From Streptomyces sp. SID10853 (GTDB taxonomy: Bacteria; Actinomycetota; Actinomycetes; Streptomycetales; Streptomycetaceae), in NCBI RefSeq assembly GCF_010548145.1, contig NZ_JAAGLN010000058.1:1-34367 (forward strand): a DNA stretch of 34,367 nt, given 5' to 3'. Made by a program: the position numbers and the translations under genes. Positions within the stretch are counted from its first letter, which is position 1. Each line of letters begins with the position of its first letter. The notes beneath the pieces were generated by a model. That model was not told the DNA's origin, ran no database searches, and worked only from the letters and a program-made list of their open reading frames with translations. Below, piece by piece: positions 13,742 to 21,465 of the stretch.

Positions 13742-14113
13742 TCAGACAGCGACCAGGTCACAGACGAAGATCAGCGTCTCGCCCGGCTTGATGCGGCCAC
13801 CGGCGCCGCGGTCGCCGTACGCGAGGTGCGCGGGGATGGTCAGCTGGCGACGGCCGCCGACCTTCATGCCCTGGACACCCTGGTCCCAGCCGGAGATGAC
13901 CTGGCCGACGCCGAGCTGGAACTCCAGCGGCACGCCACGGTTCCAGCTGGCGTCGAACTCCTCACCGGTGGAGAAGGCCACGCCCACGTAGTGGACCTGG
14001 ACCTTGTCCCCCGCCTTGGCGACGGGGCCGTCGCCCTCCCAGATCTCCTTGATCTCCAGGTCGGCCGGCGGCTCGCCACCCGGGAAGTCGACCTCGGGCT
14101 TGTCGATGCTCAC
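13742..14113 (-). CDS. Cytosolic FKBP-type peptidyl-prolyl isomerase
   Basis: The 123-residue protein is a single FKBP domain: VQVHYVGVAFSTGEEFDASW, FQLGVGQVISGWDQGVQGMKVGGRRQLTIPAHLAYGDRGAGG and TLIFVCDLVAV. The aromatic pocket residues of active FKBPs are present (Tyr in HYVG, Asp in FDAS, Trp of SGWDQG, the final Tyr in LAYGD). It catalyses cis-trans isomerisation of prolyl bonds and has no signal peptide. It follows the FKBP lipoprotein gene by about 40 bases and is probably co-transcribed with it. The terminator at 13692-13725 ends the unit. Confidence 0.95.
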   Translation of the reverse strand: MSIDKPEVDFPGGEPPADLEIKEIWEGDGPVAKAGDKVQVHYVGVAFSTGEEFDASWNRGVPLEFQLGVGQVISGWDQGVQGMKVGGRRQLTIPAHLAYGDRGAGGRIKPGETLIFVCDLVAV

Positions 14114-14155
14114 GTAATTGCTCCTACTTCTTGGTACTGGGCAACCGGGACAGTC

Positions 14156-15160
14156 TTACACTGCCGCCAGAATGTCGACGACGAAGACCAGCGTGGACTT
14201 GGCCGGCAGGGTCGAGCCCTGGGCCTTGTCGCCGTACGCCAGGTCCGGCGGGATCACCAGCAGGACCCGGCTGCCGACCTTCTTGCCGACGATGCCCTGG
14301 TCCCAGCCCTTGATGACCGCGCCCTCACCGATGGCGGTCTGGAACGGCGTGCCGGTCTTCCAGGACGAGTCGAAGAGCGTCGCGGACGCCTTGCCCTCAT
14401 TGGGCTTCCAGGCGGCACCGCTGTACTGCATGTAGACGGTCTGGCCCTTCTTGACCGTGGCGCCCTTGCCCTGGATCAGCTCCTTGTCGACCAGCTTCTT
14501 CGGCGGGTCGCTCTTCGGTACGGAGATGGTGGCGGGCGCTTCCTTGTCCGCCTTCACCTGGGGCAGGTCGGACGAGGTGGGCGCCTGGGTGCCCTCGACC
14601 TTCTTCGGGATGACCTTCTTGATGTCCAGCGCGAAGACCAGGGTGTCCTTGCCGGTCACCCCGAGCTGCTGCTGGCCCTGGCTGCCGAAGGCCGCGTTGG
14701 GCGGCGCGACGACCAGGACCCGGCTGCCGATCTTCTTGCCGGTGACGGCGTCGGCGAAGGCCGGGATGATCGTCTTGGAGCCGGCGGTGATGAGCTGCGG
14801 GGCGCCGCCCTTGTCGAACGAGCTGCCGATGTCCTTGCCGCTCTTCCAGACCTTGCCGGTGAAGTCGGCCATCACCAGGTCGTTCTTCTTGACCACGGCG
14901 CCGCTGCCCTCGGAGAGGGTGTGGATGACGAACTTGCCGCTCGGGTCCTTCTTGGGGACCGTGATGGTCGCCTTCTTGCCGGCCGCGCCCGAGACCGTCG
15001 GCAGCGGAGACGCCGAATCGACGGGCTTGGGCACGGCCGTCGACGCGGCGGCCTTGTCGGGCGGTGAGGACGAGTCGTCCTTCTTCTTGGAGTCCTCACC
15101 TCCGCAGGCGGTCAGCACCAGGGCCGGCACGATGAGCAAGGCAGCAAAACGGCGTCGCAC
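14156..15160 (-). CDS. Lipoprotein with two FKBP-type peptidyl-prolyl isomerase domains
   Basis: GTG 15160, preceded by GAGGA five bases upstream, gives a tidy lipoprotein signal peptide (MRRRFAALLIVPALVL) ending in lipobox LTAC. The frame stays open to 15199, but that start would add an unlikely 13-residue leader. After a Ser/Lys/Asp-rich linker come two FKBP domains. The first, LVMADFTGKVW to VFALDIKKV, is divergent and lacks SGWDQG. The second, VYMQYSGAAW to VFVVDILAAV, contains IKGWDQGIVGKKVGSR and PPDLAYGD and should be catalytic. It likely folds exported proteins at the outer membrane face. A cytosolic FKBP follows directly. 334 residues. Confidence 0.92.
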   Translation of the reverse strand: MRRRFAALLIVPALVLTACGGEDSKKKDDSSSPPDKAAASTAVPKPVDSASPLPTVSGAAGKKATITVPKKDPSGKFVIHTLSEGSGAVVKKNDLVMADFTGKVWKSGKDIGSSFDKGGAPQLITAGSKTIIPAFADAVTGKKIGSRVLVVAPPNAAFGSQGQQQLGVTGKDTLVFALDIKKVIPKKVEGTQAPTSSDLPQVKADKEAPATISVPKSDPPKKLVDKELIQGKGATVKKGQTVYMQYSGAAWKPNEGKASATLFDSSWKTGTPFQTAIGEGAVIKGWDQGIVGKKVGSRVLLVIPPDLAYGDKAQGSTLPAKSTLVFVVDILAAV

Positions 15161-15236
15161 AGTGGTCCTCGGGGTAGTGGGGGTGTCAGTGGCCGCCACT
15201 CTACGACTCCTTGTCCCCCATGTGGGCTCACGGCAT

Positions 15237-15279
15237 GCGCGAGGGCCCCGCGCACTGAATGTGTGCGGGGCCCTCGCGC
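15237..15279 (-). terminator. Terminator after pafA
   Basis: The arms 15237-15255 and 15261-15279 are complementary over 19 bp with one mismatch, around a five-base loop (TGAAT). It lies between the pafA stop and the start of the FKBP lipoprotein gene. Confidence 0.82.
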
Positions 15280-15296
15280 GACCGGGGTGAGGACGG

Positions 15297-16658
15297 TCAC
15301 ATCCCGGCGATCAGCTTCTCCACCCGGTCGTCGACCGACCTGAAGGGGTCCTTGCAGAGCACGGTGCGCTGCGCCTGGTCGTTGAGCTTGAGATGGACCC
15401 AGTCGACGGTGAAGTCCCTGCGCTGCTCCTGGGCCCGGCGGATGAAGTCGCCGCGCAGCCGCGCCCTGGTGGTCTGCGGGGGCACCGACTTGCCCTCGAA
15501 GATCTTCAGGTCCTCGCAGATACGTGCGGCCTGTCCGCGCTTCTCCAGCAGGTAGTACAGCCCGCGCTGCCGGTGGATGTCGTGGTAGGCGAGGTCTATC
15601 TGGGCGACCCGCGGATTCGACATGGTCATGTTGTGCTTGTCCCGGTACCGCTCGATGAGCTTGTACTTCATCACCCAGTCGATCTCGGTGCCGATCCGGT
15701 CGAGGTCCTCCTCCTCGATCGCGTCGAGCGTGCGGCCCCACAGCTCCAGGACCTGCGCGACCTGGCCCGTACGGATGCCGCGGCGGTCCACGAAGTCCAC
15801 GGCCTTCTCGTAGTACTCGCGCTGCACTTCGAGGGCCGATGCCTCCCGCCCGCTGGCGAGGCGCACCTTGCGCTGGCCCGTGATGTCGTGGCTGACCTCC
15901 CGGATGGCCCTGATCGGGTTCTCCAGCGTCAGGTCACGCATCACCGTGCCCGCCTCGATCATGCGCAGGACGAGGTCGGTCGCGCCGACCTTCAGCAGCA
16001 TGGTCGTCTCGGACATGTTCGAGTCGCCGACGATGACGTGCAGCCTGCGGTAGCGCTCGGCGTCCGCGTGCGGCTCGTCGCGGGTGTTGATGATGGGACG
16101 GGAACGGGTGGTCGCGGAACTGACGCCCTCCCAGATGTGCTCGGCCCGCTGGCTCACGCAGAAGACCGCTCCGCGCGGGGTCTGCAGCACTTTGCCCGCG
16201 CCGCAGAGCAATTGGCGGGTGACGAGGAAGGGGATGAGAATGTCCGCGAGCCGCGAGAACTCTCCGTGGCGGGCGACGAGATAGTTCTCGTGGCAGCCGT
16301 AGGAGTTTCCCGCCGAGTCGGTGTTGTTCTTGAAGAGATAGACGTCGCCCGCGATTCCCTCCTCGTGCAGGCGGCGTTCGGCGTCGACGAGCAGACCTTC
16401 CAGAATGCGCTCGCCCGCCTTGTCGTGCGTGACCAGTTCAGCCACGTTGTCGCACTCGGGAGTTGCGTATTCCGGATGCGATCCCACGTCGAGGTAGAGG
16501 CGGGCGCCGTTCCGCAGAAAGACGTTGCTGCTGCGGCCCCATGACACAACACGGCGGAAGAGGTAGCGCGCCACTTCGTCAGGTGACAGTCGGCGCTGTC
16601 CCCTGAATGTGCACGTGACGCCGTACTCGTTCTCCAGCCCGAAAATGCGGCGGTCCAT
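15297..16658 (-). CDS. pafA: PafA, Pup-protein ligase
   Basis: PafA joins the C-terminal glutamate side chain of Pup to lysines of target proteins, using ATP. The 453-residue sequence begins MDRRIFGLENEYGVTC, with the metal and ATP-binding glutamate at position 9. The catalytic-base aspartate is D57, within GARLYLDVGSHPEYATPECD. Further glutamine-synthetase-like blocks are YLFKNNTDSAGNSYGCHENYLV, SRPIINTRDEPHAD and RRLHVIVGDSNMSETTMLLKVG. The C-terminal domain (WVHLKLNDQAQRTVLCKDPF) is typical of PafA and not of Dop, and the Dop loop is missing. The ATG follows the MFS stop by nine bases, so the ligase appears to be transcribed with the transporter and away from the rest of the proteasome genes. 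Confidence 0.97.
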   Translation of the reverse strand: MDRRIFGLENEYGVTCTFRGQRRLSPDEVARYLFRRVVSWGRSSNVFLRNGARLYLDVGSHPEYATPECDNVAELVTHDKAGERILEGLLVDAERRLHEEGIAGDVYLFKNNTDSAGNSYGCHENYLVARHGEFSRLADILIPFLVTRQLLCGAGKVLQTPRGAVFCVSQRAEHIWEGVSSATTRSRPIINTRDEPHADAERYRRLHVIVGDSNMSETTMLLKVGATDLVLRMIEAGTVMRDLTLENPIRAIREVSHDITGQRKVRLASGREASALEVQREYYEKAVDFVDRRGIRTGQVAQVLELWGRTLDAIEEEDLDRIGTEIDWVMKYKLIERYRDKHNMTMSNPRVAQIDLAYHDIHRQRGLYYLLEKRGQAARICEDLKIFEGKSVPPQTTRARLRGDFIRRAQEQRRDFTVDWVHLKLNDQAQRTVLCKDPFRSVDDRVEKLIAGM

Positions 16659-16667
16659 GACTGAACA

Positions 16668-17927
16668 TTACGCCTGATGGCCTGTCCTGAAACCGGGTTC
16701 GACGGCCCCGTTTCGATCATTTTCGGAACCGGCCACGACAGAGCCCGTACGGCCGGGAGCTGCGAGGACCCGCTGAGTGGCCAGCAGGACGAGCAGCGCG
16801 GCGATCCCCCCGCCTCCAGCGGCGGCGAACCCGGCGGGCGCCCCGCCCGCCTCGACGGCCGGTCCCGCGACGGCCGTGCCCAGCGCGGCGCCGACACCGA
16901 AGGTCGTCACCAGCCAGGAGAACGCCTCGGTGACCGTGCCGCGCGGGGCGTGCCGGTCGACGACGATGAAGGCGCAGGCGATGGCCGGGGCGAGGAAGAC
17001 GCCGGCCACCGTCATCAGGACGGACATCGCGGTCACCCCGGGCACCAGCATCAGCGGCAGATAGCAGAGCGCCAGCGCGCCGACGATGACGCGCAGCCGC
17101 TTCTCCGCGGCGCCCCGCCACTGCCGCGCGCCGTACAGCAGTCCGCCGACGAGGGCGCCGAGGCCGATCGCGGCCATCAGCACGCCGTAGGTCCCGTCGC
17201 CGCCGTGACCGTCGGAGTACGCGATCGCGGCGACCGTGATCGAGCCGAGCGCCAGGCCCACGAAGAAGAACGCCCCGAGGAGCGCGAGCAGTCCGGGCGA
17301 GCGCAGCGCGCCGAGCCAGTGGGCCTCGCGGGGTGCGGACCGCCAGCCGCGGGAGGGCTCCGAGACGACGACGGAGAGCGCGCCGAGCACTCCGAGTACG
17401 TTGACGGCCACCAGGGCGGTGGCCGCCGACCACAGCGAGACCGCCAGGGTGATCAGCAGCGGGCCGACCGTGAACATGACTTCCTGGGCCACCGCGTCCA
17501 TCGCGTACGCGGCGTGCACCCGGTCCTCGCGCTTCAGGACGCTGGGCCACAGGGCGCGCAGCCCGCCCTCCAGGGGCGGCGTGAAGAGCCCCGCGATCAG
17601 CATGGCGGTGACGGCGAGCGGCAGCGGGTTGGTGCCCGCGACCGCGAACAGCACCATGCCGAGGGCGGACACCAGCGCCGACGGGAGCATCACCCGGAGC
17701 TGTCCGAACAGGTCGACGGCGCGGCCGAGCAGCGGCTGGCCGACCGCTGTGGCCACTCCGTAGACGGCGGAGAGCGCCCCGGCGAGCGAGTAGCTGCCGC
17801 CGTCGGAACGGACGAAGAGCACGATGGCGATGGCGGCCGTCGCGTTCGGCAGCCGGCCGACGAGGGTGCCGGTGAGCAGCCGCGTCACATGCCTGGTGCC
17901 GAAGAGTTCCGCGTATCCCGCGGCCAT
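16668..17927 (-). CDS. MFS transporter
   Basis: The 419-residue protein has about twelve hydrophobic segments and major-facilitator features: GRLPNATAAIAIVLFV in helix 1, GQPLLGRAVDLFGQLRVM as the loop 2-3 signature, and the second half starting near ALRSPGLLALLGAFFFVGL. The hydrophilic tail includes GRTGSVVAGSENDRNG. The substrate is unknown; the family shape resembles drug and metabolite exporters. ATG 17927 has AAGGGG upstream. The gene is divergent from the LacI-family regulator and only nine bases before pafA, so regulation of the transporter would also affect the Pup ligase. Confidence 0.9.
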   Translation of the reverse strand: MAAGYAELFGTRHVTRLLTGTLVGRLPNATAAIAIVLFVRSDGGSYSLAGALSAVYGVATAVGQPLLGRAVDLFGQLRVMLPSALVSALGMVLFAVAGTNPLPLAVTAMLIAGLFTPPLEGGLRALWPSVLKREDRVHAAYAMDAVAQEVMFTVGPLLITLAVSLWSAATALVAVNVLGVLGALSVVVSEPSRGWRSAPREAHWLGALRSPGLLALLGAFFFVGLALGSITVAAIAYSDGHGGDGTYGVLMAAIGLGALVGGLLYGARQWRGAAEKRLRVIVGALALCYLPLMLVPGVTAMSVLMTVAGVFLAPAIACAFIVVDRHAPRGTVTEAFSWLVTTFGVGAALGTAVAGPAVEAGGAPAGFAAAGGGGIAALLVLLATQRVLAAPGRTGSVVAGSENDRNGAVEPGFRTGHQA

Positions 17928-18022
17928 GTCCGCCCCTTGTCCTCTGTCTTCTTGCTTCCGGTGCTGCGGCTTCCGGCCGGGCAGTCCCGCAGCCCCTCGG
18001 TCCCGCGGCCCTGAGCGGAGTG

Positions 18023-18050
18023 TTACGTATAACGTCCGTGGTCATACGTA
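18023..18050. promoter_or_regulatory. Two TACGTA palindromes in the divergent MFS/lacI-type promoter region
   Basis: TACGTA occurs at 18024-18029 and 18045-18050, 21 bp apart (two helical turns). The first is part of GTTACGTATAAC. Read rightward, TTACGT and TACGTA have a 16-base gap and could be the -35 and -10 elements of the regulator gene. The leftward reading gives a similar arrangement. The LacI-family protein encoded next door is the obvious candidate to bind here. Confidence 0.45.
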
Positions 18051-18112
18051 CCATGTGCGCAGACCGCGAGTCCAGATGGCCGCGGTCGGGAACAGGCCGG
18101 ACGGAGGCCCGA

Positions 18113-19141
18113 GTGGACGCCCGAGCGACGAGCCCGGAACCAGTGGTTCCGGCCCGCCCCACCAGCCGCGACGTGGCCCGCGCCGCAGGCGTCTCCCAGG
18201 CCACGGTCTCGCTGGTGCTCGGCGGCAAATGGCGCGGACGGGTCTCGGAGCGCACCGCCGGACTGGTCCGCGACGCCGCTCGGCGGCTCGGTTACCGGCC
18301 GAATCTCGCCGCCCGGGATCTGCGCCTGGGCAGGACCAGGACCGTACTGCTCGTGGTACCCGCGCTGACCACCGAGTTCTTCGCCCGCGTCTACACGGGC
18401 GCCGCCGCGGAGGCGGCCGAGCACGGCTTCGGGGTGGTGCTCTACCCCTCCCCCGACGGCGTGGGCCCGGCCCGTGATCCCTTCGGCTCGGCGCGGACCG
18501 CGCTGGACGGGGTCATCGCCTCGTCGATGGCCGTCGGCGCGCTCGCCGCGATCCAGGAGTCCGGTCTGCCGCTGGTGATGCTGGACAGCGATCCGGACCA
18601 GCCGGGGGCCGCGGCCCATGTGAACCTCGACATCGCCGACGGGATGCGCCAGGTGACGGGCCATCTGCTCGCGCTGGGGCACCGCGGGTTCCTCCACCTC
18701 GCCCCGGCGGTCGACTCCTGGACCTTCGGCGTACGGGCTACCGCGCTGCGGTCCGCGCTGCGGGGCGCGGAAGTCCGCACCGTCACCGCTCCGTTGTCCG
18801 TGGACGCCGCGCGGCAGGCGGTGGAGGAGGCGCTCGGCGGCCCCGGCCCCAGGCCGACCGCGGTGATCTGTGACGACGACATCCTGGCCGCTGGGGCCTG
18901 CAAGGCGGCGCGCCGGCTGGGGCTGCGCGTGCCAGAGGACCTCTCCGTCACCGGCTTCGACGACCTGGCCCTCGCGACCGCGATCGAGCCGGAGCTGACG
19001 ACGGTGGCCCTGCCCGCCGAGCAGATCGGACAGCGCGGCATGGCGGCGCTGCTCGCCGTCCTGGACGGCCGCCCGGCCGAAGGCGGGGACCTGCCGGTGA
19101 ACCTTCTCGTACGCGGCTCAACGGCCCCGGCGCCGGGCTGA
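18113..19141 (+). CDS. LacI-family transcriptional regulator
   Basis: The 342-residue protein (GTG 18113, GGAGG five bases upstream) has an N-terminal LacI helix-turn-helix, TSRDVARAAGVSQATVSLVL, with the hinge GYRPNLAARDLRLGRT. The periplasmic-binding-protein-like effector domain then begins at VLLVVPALTTEFFARVYTGAA and contains the dimer-interface and ligand loops ending VTGFDDLALATAIEPELTTVALP. It should sense a sugar or other small molecule. The frame is open to 18020, but that segment has no good start and covers the promoter. Its divergent position suggests control of the MFS transporter and possibly pafA. The effector cannot be predicted. Confidence 0.93.
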   Translation: MDARATSPEPVVPARPTSRDVARAAGVSQATVSLVLGGKWRGRVSERTAGLVRDAARRLGYRPNLAARDLRLGRTRTVLLVVPALTTEFFARVYTGAAAEAAEHGFGVVLYPSPDGVGPARDPFGSARTALDGVIASSMAVGALAAIQESGLPLVMLDSDPDQPGAAAHVNLDIADGMRQVTGHLLALGHRGFLHLAPAVDSWTFGVRATALRSALRGAEVRTVTAPLSVDAARQAVEEALGGPGPRPTAVICDDDILAAGACKAARRLGLRVPEDLSVTGFDDLALATAIEPELTTVALPAEQIGQRGMAALLAVLDGRPAEGGDLPVNLLVRGSTAPAPG

Positions 19142-19210
19142 CCCCTGACGGCCCCGGCCCCCACTCACGGCCCCCGCCGCGCGCGGCCGGGCTGCGCGTG
19201 CCACATGCGC

Positions 19211-19242
19211 GTGCCCCGGGCCGCACAGGCGGACCGGGGCAC
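19211..19242. terminator. Bidirectional terminator between the LacI-type gene and prcA
   Basis: GTGCCCCGG (19211-19219) pairs with CCGGGGCAC (19234-19242) around a 14-base loop. The flanking genes converge here. Confidence 0.7.
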
Positions 19243-19266
19243 GGACGGAGCCGGGTACCGGCCGGG

Positions 19267-20013
19267 CTACTCGTCCTCGTCCGACGGCGCGTCCGTCTCG
19301 GCGGTCGACGCGTCGTCCGCGTCGAGCAGCCTGGCCAGCTGGCGGCCGACGATCCGCTTGAACTTGCGCTGCTGCGGCCTGGTCCGGTCGAGCACCGCCA
19401 CTTCGAGACGCTCGGCGGGGATCTCCCGTTCGCCTCCGTTGGTGTCGCGGGACAGCGCCTGCACGGCCAGCTTCAGCGCCTCGGCGAGCGTCATTCCCTC
19501 GCGGTGCTGCTGGTCCAGGAAGGTGCTGATCGTCTCGGCGTTGCCGCCGACCGCGACCGAGCCGTGCTCATCGACGATCGATCCGTCGTGCGGCAGCCGG
19601 TAGATCTGGTCGCCGTCGGGCTCGGACCCGACCTCGGCGACGACGAGCTCCACCTCGTACGGCTTCTCGGCCGCGCTGGAGAAGATCGTGCCCAGCGTCT
19701 GCGCGTAGACGTTCGCCAGGCCACGGGCCGTCACATCGTCGCGGTCGTAGGTGTAGCCGCGCAGATCCGCGTAGCGCACACCGCCGATCCGCAGATTCTC
19801 GTACTCGTTGTACTTGCCGGCGGCCGCGAAGCCGATCCGGTCGTAGATCTCGCTGAACTTGTGCAGCGCGCGGGACGGGTTCTCGCCGACGAAGACGATG
19901 CCGTCGGCGTACTGCAGCACGACCAGGCTGCGACCACGGGCGATGCCCTTCCGGGCGTATTCCGCCCGGTCGGCCATGGCCTGCTGAGGTGAGACATAGA
20001 ACGGGGTCGACAC
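19267..20013 (-). CDS. prcA: 20S proteasome alpha subunit PrcA
   Basis: The alpha subunits form the outer rings and gates of the 20S core. The 248-residue sequence begins MSTPFYVSPQQAMADRAEYARKG, the gating N-terminus of bacterial alpha subunits, followed by IARGRSLVVLQYADGIVFVGEN, KFSEIYDRIGFAAAGKYNEYENLR and YTYDRDDVTARGLANVYAQ. No N-terminal threonine is exposed, as expected for alpha. The C-terminus is acidic (STAETDAPSDEDE). The start is GTG 20013, with a distant AAAGGGA. It follows prcB by 46 bases, and the prcB-prcA order is the usual actinobacterial one. Confidence 0.97.
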   Translation of the reverse strand: MSTPFYVSPQQAMADRAEYARKGIARGRSLVVLQYADGIVFVGENPSRALHKFSEIYDRIGFAAAGKYNEYENLRIGGVRYADLRGYTYDRDDVTARGLANVYAQTLGTIFSSAAEKPYEVELVVAEVGSEPDGDQIYRLPHDGSIVDEHGSVAVGGNAETISTFLDQQHREGMTLAEALKLAVQALSRDTNGGEREIPAERLEVAVLDRTRPQQRKFKRIVGRQLARLLDADDASTAETDAPSDEDE

Positions 20014-20059
20014 CGGCTATCCGTCCCTTTCTGTCAGTGACGAGTGCATCGGAAGGGCC

Positions 20060-20905
20060 TCAGAGCAGCTCGGCGCGCGGGCCGTCGGGCTGTTCGAGAC
20101 GGCGCGCCAGGATCGAACGGGCGAGCTCGGAGCCCTCCTCATCGGTCAGCCGGCGGCAGCCCTCGTCCGTGATGACGGTGACGATCGGGTAGATCCGCCG
20201 GGCCACATCGGGCCCGCCGGTCGCCGAGTCGTCGTCGGCCGCGTCGTACAGCGCCTGTACGACCAGGGTGGTGGCCTGCTGCTCCGTCAGGTCATCGCGG
20301 TAGAGCTTCTTCATCGAACCGCGGGCGAAGATCGAGCCGGAGCCGGTGGAGGCGTACCCGTGCTCCTCGGAGCGGCCGCCCGTGACGTCGTAGGAGAAGA
20401 TCCGGCCCTTCTCGCGGTCGACGTCGTACCCCGCGAAGAGCGGGACCACGGCGAGGCCCTGCATGGCCATGGAGAGATTGCCGCGGATCATCGTGGAGAG
20501 CCGGTTGGCCTTGCCCTCCAGGGAGAGGGTGGCGCCCTCGACCTTCTCGAAATGCTCCAGTTCGAGCTGGAACAGCTTGACCATCTCGACGGCGAGGCCG
20601 GCCGTGCCCGCGATCCCGACCGCCGAGTACTCATCGGCCGGGAAGACCTTTTCGATGTCGCGCTGCGCGATCATGTTCCCCATGGTCGCGCGCCGGTCTC
20701 CGGCGAGCACGACCCCGCCGGGGAAGGTCGCGGCCACGATTGTCGTCCCGTGCGGCGCCTCGACCGGTCCCTGCGTGGGCGGCAACGGCCGCCTGCCCGG
20801 CAGGATTTCCGGTGAGTGGTCGGACAGGAAGTCCATGAACGAGGAGGACCCCGGCGTCAGGAAAGCGGCCGGCAGACGCCCGGTGCTACGAGGGTTGGCT
20901 TCCAC
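20060..20905 (-). CDS. prcB: 20S proteasome beta subunit PrcB
   Basis: PrcB is the catalytic N-terminal-threonine hydrolase of the 20S core. The 281-residue precursor has a 53-residue propeptide ending in EAPHG. Autocleavage exposes Thr 54 (TTIVAATF). In mature numbering the active-site partners Asp 17 (GVVLAGDRRAT) and Lys 33 (RDIEKVF) are in place. Ser residues in ASTGSGSIFARGS complete the active-site region. The start is GTG 20905 behind AAGGAAA, in the stretch 147 bases after pup. It is encoded with PrcA, and both should assemble into the alpha7-beta7-beta7-alpha7 barrel. Confidence 0.97.
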   Translation of the reverse strand: MEANPRSTGRLPAAFLTPGSSSFMDFLSDHSPEILPGRRPLPPTQGPVEAPHGTTIVAATFPGGVVLAGDRRATMGNMIAQRDIEKVFPADEYSAVGIAGTAGLAVEMVKLFQLELEHFEKVEGATLSLEGKANRLSTMIRGNLSMAMQGLAVVPLFAGYDVDREKGRIFSYDVTGGRSEEHGYASTGSGSIFARGSMKKLYRDDLTEQQATTLVVQALYDAADDDSATGGPDVARRIYPIVTVITDEGCRRLTDEEGSELARSILARRLEQPDGPRAELL

Positions 20906-21052
20906 GCGTTTCCTTCCGGATGGGCGGCGGCCCGCCTTCTGGAGGCCGGGCCGATCTTGCGGACTGTGAACGGACCTTACCCGTGCCCGCGCCGGTCATC
21001 CGTCCCGGTGCGGACGGCTTCCGCCGGCCGCACCGGCCACGGACAACAGGGG

Positions 21053-21271
21053 CTACTCGCCACCCTTTTGAACAAATGACCGAACGAAGTCCTCGGCGTT
21101 CTCCTCGAGCACGTCGTCGATCTCGTCCAGAACGGAGTCGACGTCGTCCGAGAGCTTCTCCTGGCGCTCCTTGAGGTCCTCGGAGCCCTGCGCCTCAGGC
21201 GCCTGCTCCTCGGTCTCCTCGGTGGAGCGCGTCGCCTTCTGCTGCCCGCCGCCGGTGTCCTTGGTCGCCAT
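21053..21271 (-). CDS. pup: Pup, prokaryotic ubiquitin-like protein ending Gly-Gly-Glu
   Basis: Pup is the disordered protein tag attached to lysines by PafA. This 72-residue protein has the polar N-terminus MATKDTGGGQQ, the coiled-coil-forming middle that binds ARC (SEDLKERQEKLSDDVDSVLD), and the conserved ligase-binding tail ENAEDFVRSFVQKGGE. The last codon before TAG is GAG, so Pup is made with the reactive C-terminal glutamate and would not need the deamidation that Gln-ending Pup needs. ATG 21271 has GTGAGG close upstream. It lies between dop and prcB, with a candidate promoter at 21293-21321. Confidence 0.96.
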   Translation of the reverse strand: MATKDTGGGQQKATRSTEETEEQAPEAQGSEDLKERQEKLSDDVDSVLDEIDDVLEENAEDFVRSFVQKGGE

Positions 21272-21292
21272 CTACCTCACCCCGCTCGGTTC

Positions 21293-21321
21293 GATGTAGT
21301 TGAAGTTGCAACAGGTTGCAA
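21293..21321 (-). promoter_or_regulatory. Candidate pup promoter
   Basis: On the minus strand TTGCAA (21321-21316) is followed after 17 bases by TACATC (21298-21293). The predicted start site, near 21286, gives a leader of about 15 nt containing the ribosome binding site. The -10 lacks the final T of the consensus. Confidence 0.5.
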
Positions 21322-21324
21322 CAG
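21305..21324. repeat. Tandem GTTGCAACAG repeat containing two palindromes
   Basis: The ten-base unit GTTGCAACAG is repeated exactly twice (21305-21314 and 21315-21324). Each unit contains the self-complementary GTTGCAAC, so two identical palindromes sit one helical turn apart over the -35 and spacer of the candidate pup promoter. This arrangement suits cooperative binding by a dimeric regulator. Confidence 0.7.
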
Positions 21325-21364
21325 ACTGAGCTGCCGGAACGGACCGACCCGGCCAGAACCAGAT

Positions 21365-21413
21365 CGGACCCGCTTGATCAGACACTACAAGCGGGGTCCG
21401 ACATTGGCCCCGC
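21365..21413 (-). terminator. Terminator region after dop with two alternative hairpins
   Basis: The segment at 21389-21400 (AAGCGGGGTCCG) can pair either with CGGACCCGCTT at 21365-21375 or with GGCCCCGC at 21406-21413. Both structures lie just after the dop stop as read on the minus strand and could end that transcript before pup. Confidence 0.5.
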
Positions 21414-21465
21414 ACTTTCCTCAACGTCCGGGACCTACCCTGATGATTCCCACCGACGGGGCTTT

